64,000 bases of DNA from an uncultured Litoreibacter sp. (lineage in GTDB: Bacteria > Pseudomonadota > Alphaproteobacteria > Rhodobacterales > Rhodobacteraceae). Under the pieces are notes generated by a model. That model did no database searches and was not told the origin of the DNA. It worked only from the letters and a program-made list of their open reading frames with translations. Made by a program: the position numbers and the translations under genes. The stretch covers positions 737,312 to 801,311 of the forward strand of contig CANNGL010000003.1 of the NCBI GenBank assembly GCA_947504205.1, given 5' to 3'. This document shows positions 35,353 through 43,942 of the stretch, piece after piece; the stretch's first letter is position 1; each line of letters starts with the position of its first letter.

Positions 35353-36384
35353 TTAGGCTGACTCTCGCATGATCAGTCGTGCGGCGAACAAGGTTTCTTC
35401 GCGTTGATCGAAGCGCCCTCCCGATTCGATGAGCCGGAAAAGTGTTTCCACAGCATGACCTGACACGGAGGCATAATCATGCGCCGCTGTCGTTAGCGAC
35501 GGGCAGGTATATCGCGAGAACGGGTGATCATCGTGAGACGCCACACGCAATGTGCAATCCGCGCCGCGCCCGACGCGAACATCTTTCTCAAAACACGCTG
35601 AGAGGAAGCCGATCGCCAGGCGGTCATTGCTGCAGAGCATTGTATTGGTCGGCAGGTCCTTGTTTTCGAGAATATCCAGACCGCCTTGCCGCCCGATTTC
35701 CTCGAATGCCCAGCCTGTGCCATCGATCTGAAGGACATGAGGTTCAAGCTCAAGGCGTGCCATCATGTCCAGATAAGCATTGCGCCGCTTGTTGGCATTC
35801 GGGTTTGCGGGTTGGCGCATCTCGAAAAAGCATGGTGGCTCACCGGTGCGACTGAGATATTCGACCGTTTGAGACACAAAGCTGTAATTGTCGGAGCCGA
35901 CAAAGGCCTCGCCCATACCTTCAATGTTACTGTCGAAAAGCACTGTTGGGACATCGCGGCAGAAGGCTTCTATTGCGGATTTGTCCGAGTCGCGGCCCAG
36001 TGGCGCAAGCAGAACGCCTGCGGGTTTCAGGGATCTCAGGCTGTCGAGGATGTCGTTTTCCAGATGACGCTCGCCGTGGGAGCTAAACAGCGATGGGGAA
36101 AAGCCGGCCTCGATACAGCGACGTTCGATTACGCGCACGATTTCAGCAAAAAACGGGTCGGCCAGATATGGCACAACGATGCCGATATTCTTGGTTAAGC
36201 GGCGGTTCTGGTTCATTGCATAGATGTTGGGGCGGTAATCGTATTGCTCCAGCGCCTCTTCGATGCGCTTGCGTGTGGAGCCTCTGACGCTGCCTGGATC
36301 GTTGAAGTATTTCGAAAGCGTAGGTCTCGAGACACCGCTTTTTGCGGCGAACTCTTCCATGTTGCGTACTTTTTGATCCGTCAT
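35353..36384 (-). CDS. LacI-family regulator of the polyol operon
   Basis: 343 residues. The N-terminal HTH is NMEEFAAKSGVSRPTLSKYFND followed by the hinge segment YRPNIYAMNQNRR; the degenerate V-S-x-x-T-V-S motif reads GVSRPTLS. The rest is a periplasmic-binding-like effector domain (GIVVPYLADPFFAEIVR, TMLCSNDRLAIGFL). It lies directly upstream of smoE on the same strand, so it most likely controls the operon in response to a polyol through the palindrome at 35307-35320. Confidence 0.9.
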   Translation of the reverse strand: MTDQKVRNMEEFAAKSGVSRPTLSKYFNDPGSVRGSTRKRIEEALEQYDYRPNIYAMNQNRRLTKNIGIVVPYLADPFFAEIVRVIERRCIEAGFSPSLFSSHGERHLENDILDSLRSLKPAGVLLAPLGRDSDKSAIEAFCRDVPTVLFDSNIEGMGEAFVGSDNYSFVSQTVEYLSRTGEPPCFFEMRQPANPNANKRRNAYLDMMARLELEPHVLQIDGTGWAFEEIGRQGGLDILENKDLPTNTMLCSNDRLAIGFLSACFEKDVRVGRGADCTLRVASHDDHPFSRYTCPSLTTAAHDYASVSGHAVETLFRLIESGGRFDQREETLFAARLIMRESA

Positions 36385-36533
36385 GTTTTACACCGGCTTG
36401 CCCCTCCAGCCTCCGGACCGGTCTGGGCAAAATCGACCTTCTTGATACCTACACTGCCTGCTCAAAACTTGACGCGCGACAATATCTATCTTTCCAGATG
36501 AAAATTTATTGTCAAGAAAACGAAGCGCAAACC

Positions 36534-36565
36534 AAAAATGGCCGCCGGTGTCCCGACGGCCATTT
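36534..36565 (-). terminator. Rho-independent terminator of the M48 protease gene
   Basis: On the minus strand AAATGGCCG and CGGCCATTT form a 9-bp stem with a 12-base loop, continuing into a T-run (complement of 36534-36538). It lies 17 bases after the protease stop and isolates the LacI-type gene from read-through. Confidence 0.85.
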
Positions 36566-36581
36566 CGATAAGGAGATAGTT

Positions 36582-37283
36582 TTATAGTTGCGAGTTTACG
36601 CGGCGAACCGTTTCGATACGTTCCGCGTTGGGGGGGTGAGTTCCCAAGAACCGGTCACCTGGATCGGGGATGCGCGAAAAGAACTGCGCTCCGCGGACAG
36701 GATTGAAGCCCGCTTTTTTGGAGATGACGGTTCCCAAGGCGTCGGCCTCCAGTTCATTCTGTTTTGAATAGGCGCGTGCTCCGACGGTCCCACCCAAACG
36801 CTGACCAGCCTGCACATCCAAGCCCAGTGTTGCCGCAATCAGGCCACCTGCAACGGCACCGCCGATCGCGGATTGCCGCTGCTGGGCGAGATGCTCGGCG
36901 ATGTGGTGTGCTGCTTCGTGGCCCATGACAAAGGCAAGTTCGTCACGGTTTCGCGCATCGGCAATCAGAGCAATGGTGAAACCGATAATGGGCCGTCCGG
37001 ACTTGTCCAGAGTTTGGAAGGCATTGGGCGGCAGGTTGGGGCGTTCATCCACTACGATTTTGAAGTCGCAGTTCTGTTGTGGCGTGCGTGCGCGGCATTC
37101 CCGTTCGGCAACAGGCTCCACAGCCGCCACGACGGCACGGAAATTTGCTTTCGCGCGCGCGGCGGATACCGGTTTGCCGGAGTTCGCTTTCGGGGCCTGA
37201 GGCGCTGGTGTCGTGGGCTGGGTGGTTGTGACCTCACATCCCGCCAACGCAAGAGCGCCCATCATGGCCAGAACAAATCTCAT
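36582..37283 (-). CDS. M48-family metalloprotease lipoprotein
   Basis: 233 residues from the ATG at 37283, chosen for the GAGG seven bases upstream; an ATG four codons earlier exists. The signal ends in the lipobox LALAGC. The zinc motif HEAAHHIAEH (HExxH) is near residue 121, with the downstream Glu in NELEADALG. TQPTTPAPQ is a flexible linker after the lipid anchor. It is likely an envelope quality-control protease of the LoiP/BepA type. Confidence 0.88.
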   Translation of the reverse strand: MRFVLAMMGALALAGCEVTTTQPTTPAPQAPKANSGKPVSAARAKANFRAVVAAVEPVAERECRARTPQQNCDFKIVVDERPNLPPNAFQTLDKSGRPIIGFTIALIADARNRDELAFVMGHEAAHHIAEHLAQQRQSAIGGAVAGGLIAATLGLDVQAGQRLGGTVGARAYSKQNELEADALGTVISKKAGFNPVRGAQFFSRIPDPGDRFLGTHPPNAERIETVRRVNSQL

Positions 37284-37412
37284 CTCGTGCCTCATCCTTG
37301 TTTGTACCTTAATTAGCGCGTCGCAGAGGCGAGTCCAAGCAGGCTGTCAGTCACATTTGCATTTCGGCGGCCGGGCTGCTTTTGTCTGACCAATGCTCAG
37401 GGAGGGTTTGCT

Positions 37413-37661
37413 GTGTTCACCATCGAACATGACTTCGACGCAACCGTGATTACACTGGTTGATGAGGGCGAAGCGCATTTGCAGGAAGACGTCGCCGTGA
37501 ACGCCTTCGAGGATTGCATTACGGTCGAGCAGGTTGATCCCGTCACGGACAGGCTGCAACGGGTCACCTTTTCTGTGAGGCAGGCCAAGGATCTGGCCGC
37601 CGCGCTCAACCTGCCGGAGGGCGCGTATCGGTTGAATACAGTGACGGGACCTGCGGGATGA
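37413..37661 (+). CDS. Small conserved-looking protein preceding the deacetylase (GTG start)
   Basis: 82 residues starting with GTG at 37413, with RBS GGGAGG 9 bases upstream. The protein is acidic (FTIEHDFDATVITLVDEGEAHLQEDV) and ends with SVRQAKDLAAALNLPEGAY. No domain recognised. Its stop overlaps the deacetylase start by 4 bases, so the two are coupled; it may be a partner or regulator of that enzyme. Confidence 0.65.
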   Translation: MFTIEHDFDATVITLVDEGEAHLQEDVAVNAFEDCITVEQVDPVTDRLQRVTFSVRQAKDLAAALNLPEGAYRLNTVTGPAG

Positions 37662-38761
37662 AAACTGGGTTTTTCTGGGATGAGCAGACCTTCTGGCACT
37701 CTGGGGGTAACTACGCGTTGACGGTTCCGGTCGGTGGCTTGGTGCAACCCATGGTCGGTGGCGGCTATCCGGACAATCCCGAAACCAAGCGCCGCCTCAA
37801 GAACCTGATCGACACAAGTGGGCTGGCCGCTGATCTTGATCTTCGCACGGCGCCTGCCGCGACCTGGGACGAGATCGCGCGTGTGCATCCCGAGAGCTAT
37901 TTGCGCAGATTCAAGGAAATGTCGGATGCCGGAGGCGGGGAGATTGGCCTTCGTGCGCCATTTGGAGCAGGTGGCTTTGAAATTGCCTGCATTTCAGCGG
38001 GACTGGCGAAAGCTGCGCTTTTCTCGGTTCTGGAGGGGCGTCATCGCAACGCATACGCTTTATCTCGCCCTCCCGGGCATCATTGTCTGCCGGATTTCCC
38101 GAACGGGTTTTGTCTGTTGTCCAACATTTCCATCGCCGTGGAAGCGGCGCTTGCCGAAGGTTTGACCGACCGTGTGGCTGTGATCGACTGGGACGTGCAT
38201 CATGGGAACGGCACCGAGGCCGTGTTTTTTGATCGCGACGACGTTCTGACCGTCTCGCTGCATCAGGAACGGAATTATCCTATGGATACAGGCGACGCCT
38301 CGGACCGCGGTGTTGGGGCCGGCGAAGGGCAGAACATCAATATTCCGTTGCCCCCGGGCGGCGGGCACGCGCTTTACATAGAAGCAATGGAGCGTCTGGT
38401 GATCCCGGCCTTGGATGCGTATCGCCCTGACGTGATTATCGTGGCCTGCGGGTTCGATGCGGCGGCTGTTGACCCGCTCTCGAGGATGATGGCCACGGCA
38501 GAGACCTTTCGACTGATGACAGACATGCTGATGGAAACGGCCGACGACCATTGCGATGGTCGATTGGTTTTGGTGCATGAAGGGGGCTATTCGGAGGTCT
38601 ATGTCCCGTTCTGTGGCCACAATGTTTTGCAGCAACTGTCCGGAAGTCAGGTAAGTGCGCCAGATCCGTTGGCCGAGACGCTTGCCCTGCGCCAACCCTC
38701 TGACGCCCTACAGCGGATGCACTCAAGCTTGCTGGATTATCTGGAAACCTTGCTCGTCTGA
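37658..38761 (+). CDS. Class II histone deacetylase-like enzyme
   Basis: 367 residues of the arginase/deacetylase fold. Active-site residues are RPPGHHC (paired His near 140), zinc ligands in IDWDVHHGNGTEAVF, and Asp in CGFDAAAVDPLSRM. The N-terminal FFWDEQTFWHSGG is characteristic of the bacterial class II group. These remove acetyl groups from small amines or proteins such as acetylpolyamines; the natural substrate here is unknown. Confidence 0.9.
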   Translation: MKTGFFWDEQTFWHSGGNYALTVPVGGLVQPMVGGGYPDNPETKRRLKNLIDTSGLAADLDLRTAPAATWDEIARVHPESYLRRFKEMSDAGGGEIGLRAPFGAGGFEIACISAGLAKAALFSVLEGRHRNAYALSRPPGHHCLPDFPNGFCLLSNISIAVEAALAEGLTDRVAVIDWDVHHGNGTEAVFFDRDDVLTVSLHQERNYPMDTGDASDRGVGAGEGQNINIPLPPGGGHALYIEAMERLVIPALDAYRPDVIIVACGFDAAAVDPLSRMMATAETFRLMTDMLMETADDHCDGRLVLVHEGGYSEVYVPFCGHNVLQQLSGSQVSAPDPLAETLALRQPSDALQRMHSSLLDYLETLLV

Positions 38762-39066
38762 GTCGGTCGGAACAGTCGAAGCGCTTGATCGCGGGCAAGT
38801 TTTGGCTGATGGCGGCCACGGGTCAGCGGTGGCTTGCTGGATGGGTCGCCAAGCGATTTCTCACTCCCAGGGCTGGATCGGCAACCCCTCGCCCGAAATG
38901 CGCGCGTCCGCCGAACATGCCTAAAAATCGGGCACTTTCTGACCAATATTTTCGCACTTCATGCACCTGTCTTTCGTGGTGTCGGGTCTCGGCGCAAATG
39001 TCCCGGCACTAGCAGTGCGTCGGGCATCCCGCTCGTCGGAACATGAAACGAAAGGAGCAGACTATC
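38762..39066. other. Intergenic region before the CAP-domain gene
   Basis: No gene supported. A hairpin (CCCG-GCACT at 39002-39010 with AGTGC-gt-CGGG at 39014-39024) lies about 40 bases upstream of the CAP gene start, probably in its 5' leader. The AAAGGAGC RBS is at 39050-39057. Nothing else was seen. Confidence 0.4.
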
Positions 39067-40104
39067 ATGACACGTGCGAACGAACTGGAACTGTATATGC
39101 TGGAATTGGTCAATGCTGACCGAGCTGCCCAAGGGCTGAAAGCGTTAAAGCTTGAAACTAACCTAAATGAGGCCGCCGAGGATCACTCGAAGTGGATGCT
39201 GCAATCCAACCAGTTTTCTCACACAGGCTCAGGCGACTCGACCGCGACCCAACGTATCAAGGCTGCGGATTTTGATCTCAGCGGCAGTTGGGCGACGGCT
39301 GAGAACATCGGCATACAGACGGAAGGCGGCGAGCCCGGCTTGCGGGACGATGTTGCCGAAATTCACGCTTCACTCATGAGCAGCCCCGGTCACCGCGCCA
39401 ATCTGCTCGATCCCAATCTTGAGTACCTTGGCATCGGTATCGAAGAAGGCTCCTTCACCTATCCCAGCGGTGACACGGCGAATTCGGTGATCGTGACCCA
39501 GAACTTTGCGGCGACCGAAGGTAGCGTTGATCTTGATGATGGGACCGGCGGTTCAGGTCCAAGCACACCCGTAACGCCGACACCTGTCGAGCCCACGCCG
39601 ACCGATCCGGATCCGGTCGAGCCCACGCCAACAGATCCTGAACCTGAGCCGGTTGAGCCAAAACCGACAGATCCCGAGCCAGACCCCACGGATCCCAAGC
39701 CGACTGACCCAGAGCCGGTTGAACCCAAGCCGACGGATCCGGAACCCGGCCCGACCGACCCGAAACCGGTAGAGCCGACACCAACGGACCCTGACGGGGA
39801 TGGACCTACACCCACACCCGGGTCGATCACCGATATCCTGAGCTGTCTGGGCTCGTTCGACTTCCTCGACGACGCCGAACTGGTGATCTCGGACGGATGG
39901 TTGTTTGGAGGCTTCATCTTCAAGTTTGATGATATCGAAACTCCGGACACGCCGACGGATGAGGTCGCGATGGTCGAAGCTGCCTCTGCCAATGGCGATG
40001 ATCAGCAAGATCTTGGAAGCAGTGATGACGTCATGCGCCTCGAAGCGTTTGGCAACTGGGAAGATGTTCCGATGTCGAGTGAATCGGACTGCATGTTCGC
40101 ATAA
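39067..40104 (+). CDS. CAP-domain protein with Pro/Asp/Glu-rich repeat
   Basis: 345 residues from the ATG at 39067, chosen for the RBS just upstream. Residues ~5-150 form a CAP (SCP/PR1) domain: LVNADRAAQGLKALKLE, AAEDHSKWM, QFSHTGSGDST, ENIG and SSPGHRANLLDPNLEYLGIG. A low-complexity linker of PTDP, PVEPK and EPTP units follows (about 178-250, eight PTDP copies). The last ~90 residues form a distinct acidic tail containing SCLGSFDFLDD and DWEDVP-like runs. No signal peptide, RTX repeat or anchor is visible, so the export route is open. CAP domains are generally extracellular. Confidence 0.88.
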   Translation: MTRANELELYMLELVNADRAAQGLKALKLETNLNEAAEDHSKWMLQSNQFSHTGSGDSTATQRIKAADFDLSGSWATAENIGIQTEGGEPGLRDDVAEIHASLMSSPGHRANLLDPNLEYLGIGIEEGSFTYPSGDTANSVIVTQNFAATEGSVDLDDGTGGSGPSTPVTPTPVEPTPTDPDPVEPTPTDPEPEPVEPKPTDPEPDPTDPKPTDPEPVEPKPTDPEPGPTDPKPVEPTPTDPDGDGPTPTPGSITDILSCLGSFDFLDDAELVISDGWLFGGFIFKFDDIETPDTPTDEVAMVEAASANGDDQQDLGSSDDVMRLEAFGNWEDVPMSSESDCMFA

Positions 40105-40113
40105 GCAGATGCG

Positions 40114-40143
40114 GCATGGAGGGTCTTGATTGACTCTCCATGC
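40114..40143 (+). terminator. Long hairpin after the CAP gene
   Basis: GCATGGAG (40114-40121) pairs with CTCCATGC (40136-40143), and inner GTC/GAC plus a G-U extend it to about 12 pairs. It is 9 bases after the stop but lacks a T-run. It overlaps the leader of scoA. Confidence 0.45.
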
Positions 40144-40189
40144 TGCAACCGCGAAAACCGCCGCGATGTATCTTGAATGGGAGTTATCC

Positions 40190-40894
40190 ATGAAAAAGGT
40201 CTATGGCAGCGCGGCGGAGGCTCTTGATGGTCTTCTCTTCGACGGCATGTTTATTGCAGCGGGCGGCTTTGGGCTGTGCGGAATCCCGGAGCTTTTGCTG
40301 GAGGCGATCAAGGAAGCGGGCACCAAGGACCTGACTTTCGCGTCCAACAATGCTGGCGTCGATGATTTTGGTATCGGCATTCTGTTGCAGACCAAGCAGG
40401 TGAAGAAGATGATCTCCTCCTATGTGGGTGAGAATGCCGAGTTCATGCGGCAGTATCTTTCGGGCGAGCTGGAGCTTGAGTTTAACCCGCAAGGCACCTT
40501 GGCTGAACGGATGCGTGCTGGCGGCTGTGGTATCCCCGGTTTCTACACAAAGACCGGTGTGGGCACGGTGATTGCCGAAGGCAAGGACGTGAAGAATTTT
40601 GACGGCCAGGATTATATTCTGGAACGCGGTCTGGTGGCTGATCTGTCTATCGTCAAGGCGTGGAAAGCAGACGACACTGGCAATCTGGTATTCAGGAAAA
40701 CTGCGCGGAACTTCAACCCGCCGGCGGCTATGTGCGGCAAGGTCTGTGTGGCCGAGGTGGAAGAGATCGTGCCGCGTGGCTCACTTGATCCCGACCTGAT
40801 CCACTTGCCAGGAATTTACGTGCATCGTCTGATTCAAGGCGAGCATGAGAAGCGCATTGAACAGCGTACAACACGCACCCGGGAGGACGCATAA
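40190..40894 (+). CDS. scoA: 3-oxoacid CoA-transferase subunit A
   Basis: 234 residues from the ATG at 40190 with GGGAG upstream; earlier in-frame starts lie in the intergenic hairpin. Family motifs are MFIAAGGFGLCGIPE, ASNNAGVDDFGIGILL and GGCGIPGFYTKTGVGT. With ScoB it moves CoA from succinyl-CoA to acetoacetate, feeding ketone bodies to the TCA cycle. Acetoacetate produced by the carnitine pathway is a possible substrate. Stop and scoB start share a base. Confidence 0.92.
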   Translation: MKKVYGSAAEALDGLLFDGMFIAAGGFGLCGIPELLLEAIKEAGTKDLTFASNNAGVDDFGIGILLQTKQVKKMISSYVGENAEFMRQYLSGELELEFNPQGTLAERMRAGGCGIPGFYTKTGVGTVIAEGKDVKNFDGQDYILERGLVADLSIVKAWKADDTGNLVFRKTARNFNPPAAMCGKVCVAEVEEIVPRGSLDPDLIHLPGIYVHRLIQGEHEKRIEQRTTRTREDA

Positions 40895-41517
40895 TGCCTT
40901 GGGATCGCAACCAGATGGCTGCCCGCGCGGCAGAAGAACTTGAAGATGGCATGTATGTGAACCTCGGCATCGGCATTCCGACGCTGGTGGCCAATTACGT
41001 GGGCGACAAGGACATCACATTGCAATCCGAAAACGGGATGCTGGGCATGGGGCCTTTCCCGTTCGAGGGTGAAGAAGACCCCGATCTGATCAATGCCGGT
41101 AAGCAGACGATCACCGAGTTGAGCCGCACTGCCTATTTCGACAGCGCCACAAGCTTTGGGATGATCCGCGGAGGCAAGATTGCCGCGGCGATCCTCGGGG
41201 CTATGGAGGTTGCCGAAAACGGTGATTTGGCAAACTGGATGATCCCTGGAAAGCTGGTTAAGGGCATGGGCGGAGCGATGGATCTTGTGGCCGGTGTTGG
41301 CCGCGTGATCGTCGTCATGGATCACACGTCCAAACATGGCGACAGCAAGTTGCTGAAAGAGTGCACCCTGCCTCTGACAGGCAAAAGTGTCGTTGACCGC
41401 ATCATCACCAATCTTGGTGTGCTTGATGTTGTAGAAGGCGGGCTCAAGATCGTCGAATGCGCCGAGGGTGTTACCGAAGAAGAGCTGCGCGCAGCAACCG
41501 AAGCGACCATTGTCTGA
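40894..41517 (+). CDS. scoB: 3-oxoacid CoA-transferase subunit B
   Basis: 207 residues. The catalytic glutamate lies in LQSENGMLGMGPFP near residues 43-56, following YVNLGIGIPTLVANYV. GKLVKGMGGAMDLVAG is the usual downstream motif. It forms the heteromeric SCOT with ScoA. Preceded by GGGAGGA at the end of scoA. Confidence 0.94.
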   Translation: MPWDRNQMAARAAEELEDGMYVNLGIGIPTLVANYVGDKDITLQSENGMLGMGPFPFEGEEDPDLINAGKQTITELSRTAYFDSATSFGMIRGGKIAAAILGAMEVAENGDLANWMIPGKLVKGMGGAMDLVAGVGRVIVVMDHTSKHGDSKLLKECTLPLTGKSVVDRIITNLGVLDVVEGGLKIVECAEGVTEEELRAATEATIV

Positions 41518-41794
41518 GGTTCAGAAGGAGCTTAGCGGCTCAAAGGGCCGCTATGTTCTGCTCACCGATCAGGGTGAGGCCGAGATGACGTTCTCGGTTC
41601 TGTCGCCGTTGACCATCATAGTTGACCACACTCAAGTGCCGGGTGCGCTGGAGGGGCAGGGGATCGCCTCAAGGCTTGCGCATCATCTGGTCGAGGATGC
41701 TCGGGCCAATGGGTTCAAAGTCGTTCCGCTATGTCCGTTCGTGAACGGATGGCGCGCCCGTCATCCGGAAGCATCCGATATCTTCAAAGTGTGA
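41510..41794 (+). CDS. GNAT-like N-acetyltransferase (YidJ/Gtn10 small type)
   Basis: 94 residues if started at the TTG at 41510, overlapping the end of scoB by 8 bases; no ATG suits better. The stretch SVLSPLTIIVDHTQVPGALEGQGIASRLAHHLVEDARANG is the acetyl-CoA-binding core of short GNAT proteins, followed by VPLCPFVNGW. These small enzymes acetylate unknown amines or are CoA-binding proteins. The start is the least certain part. Confidence 0.75.
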   Translation: MSEVQKELSGSKGRYVLLTDQGEAEMTFSVLSPLTIIVDHTQVPGALEGQGIASRLAHHLVEDARANGFKVVPLCPFVNGWRARHPEASDIFKV

Positions 41795-41807
41795 CGTCGT
41801 CGCGGTC

Positions 41808-42716
41808 CTACAGGCTGATCACAAGCACCAGAATCGAGATCACAAGCAGCAGAATGCCAATCACTTCGCGGGCGGAACTTTTCTCCTTGAAGACGAAGTA
41901 AGAGGCCAGAAAAGTGAAAACCAACTCGATCTGACCTACGGCTTTTACATAGGCTGCGTTTTGCAATGTGAATGCGGTAAACCAGCCGAGTGAGCCCAGC
42001 ATCGATGTAATGCCGACCAGGATCGAGACGCGCCACGTTGCGATAACGCGGGTGATTTCTCCGGCATCGAAGGAGCGGAGCCAGACCAGCATCACAAGAA
42101 CCTGCCAAGCAGTTACGAAAGACAGCGTTACCATCGCGCGCAAAAGTGGGTCTTCACTGGCAATCTCCAGCGAGGCGCCCCGATAGCCGATAGCCGAAAA
42201 TCCAAAGAACAAACCCGATGCGAGGCCGTAGCCCGAGGCGGCGTTAAACAGGCGATCCCTGATCGATGTGGCCTCCGTGCGGTCAGGCGGATCGGAGAGC
42301 AAGATAACTCCGACAAAACCTATGACGATTGCGATCACACCTGCCAGTGATACGGCTTCTCCCAGAACGGCCAATCCTACCAGCGCGGTGAGGATCACCT
42401 CTGATTTTTTCAGGGCGATGCCAACGGTGAAGTTGCGCTGTGCGAACAAGGCGACGACACAGGCGGTCGCAATGATCTGTGTCACGCCCCCGACCATCGC
42501 AAAACCAAAGAACCGACTGGAGAAAGCGGGGAGCTCAGCTCCGGTGGCCCAGAGATATGTTGCGGCCATCACAGCGACCAGTGGGGCCGAAAACAAGAAC
42601 CTCGAAAATGTTGCACCGCCGGTCGACAGCTTCGTGGACTTCAGGTGCTTTTGCAGCATGAACCGCAGGTTCTGCATGAAGGCGGCAAAGACCGAAACGA
42701 TGACCCACAAGCTCAT
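41808..42716 (-). CDS. DMT/EamA permease
   Basis: 302 residues, about ten membrane spans. The N-terminus MSLWVIVSVFAAFMQNLRFMLQKHLK and the segment LKKSEVILTALVGLAVLGEAVS fit the DMT superfamily. It ends 13 bases from the convergent GNAT gene. Substrate unknown. Confidence 0.83.
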   Translation of the reverse strand: MSLWVIVSVFAAFMQNLRFMLQKHLKSTKLSTGGATFSRFLFSAPLVAVMAATYLWATGAELPAFSSRFFGFAMVGGVTQIIATACVVALFAQRNFTVGIALKKSEVILTALVGLAVLGEAVSLAGVIAIVIGFVGVILLSDPPDRTEATSIRDRLFNAASGYGLASGLFFGFSAIGYRGASLEIASEDPLLRAMVTLSFVTAWQVLVMLVWLRSFDAGEITRVIATWRVSILVGITSMLGSLGWFTAFTLQNAAYVKAVGQIELVFTFLASYFVFKEKSSAREVIGILLLVISILVLVISL

Positions 42717-42748
42717 GGGGCATCATTGGCATGGCACATCTTGGTCGT

Positions 42749-43648
42749 CTAGCGCTTCTGCATCAAGGGGTGGGCGACCGGATCTTTTGCGCGCCAGAAA
42801 AACTGACGAAAGACCTCGGCATATGAGGAAAATCGATAACCTTCGTTGCGCCGCAGATAGTGGTCTTTGTTCGCGTGGTAGAGCGCGGGCAGCCGGTGCC
42901 ATGAGACGCGCGGATGCATGTGGTGGACCACGTGAAAATTGTTGTTGAGGAACAGAAAGGCCAGCAGCCCGCGGTCTTCAATCACAACAGTTCTGGCGCG
43001 GGCACGGTGATGCGCCTGATGTTCCAGGAAGGTGCGTATCTTTACGATAGACAGGCCGGCGTACGTTCCTGCAATCAGCGCCCAAACGGGCATCTCCGCG
43101 ATCCAGACGAACCAGGCGACGATTGGCAGCAATCCGGCCAGATGGGCGATCCATGCTGCCTTGATGTGGCTTTGACCAGCACGCGCCTTGGCCCAATCGC
43201 TGCACATGAACTTGAATTGCCCGATGGCCACGCCGATGGTCAGGCGGCCGAGCAGGCGGTTGTTGAAATCATGGAGAGCCTTCGCGAGCCGACATTGGTT
43301 CTGCCACACCGTGGGATCGAGATAGTTGGTTTCGGGATCATCGTAAGGATCCGTCAGCGTCTCATCCTTGTGATGTGCGAGATGGTCGTCTCGGAACCGC
43401 AGATAGGGCACGAATATCGTCAGTGCAGGGAAGACCAGTGCGTCGTTGAACCATTGATGTCTCGTGGGGTGCCCGTGGATCACCTCGTGCTGTAGCGAGG
43501 AGTAGAGCGCTGTTGCCAAGGCAAGAGTAACCAGTGCAGCTGTTAGCGACCACGCAGCCAAAACGGTCGTAGCTACTCCCCAGACTACAAACACGCCAAG
43601 GATCAAGCCCAGCGTAAGCCATTCTATGTTTGGCTCAGTCTTTCGCAT
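42749..43648 (-). CDS. Membrane fatty acid desaturase/hydroxylase family protein
   Basis: 299 residues with four hydrophobic spans and the three His boxes of the family: HEVIHGH (53-59), HLAHH (about 88-92) and HVVHHMHP (about 241-248), plus a FLEHQAHH segment. These bind a di-iron centre and introduce double bonds or hydroxyls into acyl chains or carotenoid-like lipids. Its start overlaps the end of the DUF2061 gene by 14 bases, so the two are translated together. Confidence 0.88.
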   Translation of the reverse strand: MRKTEPNIEWLTLGLILGVFVVWGVATTVLAAWSLTAALVTLALATALYSSLQHEVIHGHPTRHQWFNDALVFPALTIFVPYLRFRDDHLAHHKDETLTDPYDDPETNYLDPTVWQNQCRLAKALHDFNNRLLGRLTIGVAIGQFKFMCSDWAKARAGQSHIKAAWIAHLAGLLPIVAWFVWIAEMPVWALIAGTYAGLSIVKIRTFLEHQAHHRARARTVVIEDRGLLAFLFLNNNFHVVHHMHPRVSWHRLPALYHANKDHYLRRNEGYRFSSYAEVFRQFFWRAKDPVAHPLMQKR

Positions 43649-43844
43649 GGCGTCCCCAGGAGATTCTGTCCCAGATGCGCTCGTAGAGCAGGTAGCTGGC
43701 CATCCCGAGTGCTGAGTTTGCCAAGGCCATCCAACCGCCGGTTGTCAGGGATCCGGTGAAGACGAAACCAACGCCGGTCATCATCACGAAGCCCAGTGCT
43801 GACCAGAGAATGGCCTTTGTTGTGCTGCGCTTAACCGCGTCCAT
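43635..43844 (-). CDS. DUF2061 small membrane protein
   Basis: 69 residues from the ATG at 43844, chosen for AAAGGAG 9 bases upstream. Two hydrophobic spans (TTKAILWSALGFVMMTGVGF and WMALANSALGMASYLLYE) and the ending ERIWDRISWGR are the DUF2061 signature. Family function is unknown. It precedes and overlaps the desaturase, and both are divergent from the XRE regulator. Confidence 0.82.
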   Translation of the reverse strand: MDAVKRSTTKAILWSALGFVMMTGVGFVFTGSLTTGGWMALANSALGMASYLLYERIWDRISWGRHAKD

Positions 43845-43942
43845 CGTGAAACTCCTTTGTCTGGAAGCCTCGCAACTCGTAGGACTGCGCACAATTCTGC
43901 AGATAGTTCACAAAATTCGGCAATGATGATATAAATCACCAT

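Noticed and set aside
38737..38946. A 69-codon minus-strand frame between the deacetylase and CAP genes
   Set aside because: Its product is Arg/Pro-rich without any domain and it lacks a convincing RBS.
39590..39830. Direct DNA repeats that could suggest a CRISPR or satellite
   Set aside because: They are in frame and encode the PTDP/PVEP protein linker of the CAP-domain gene.
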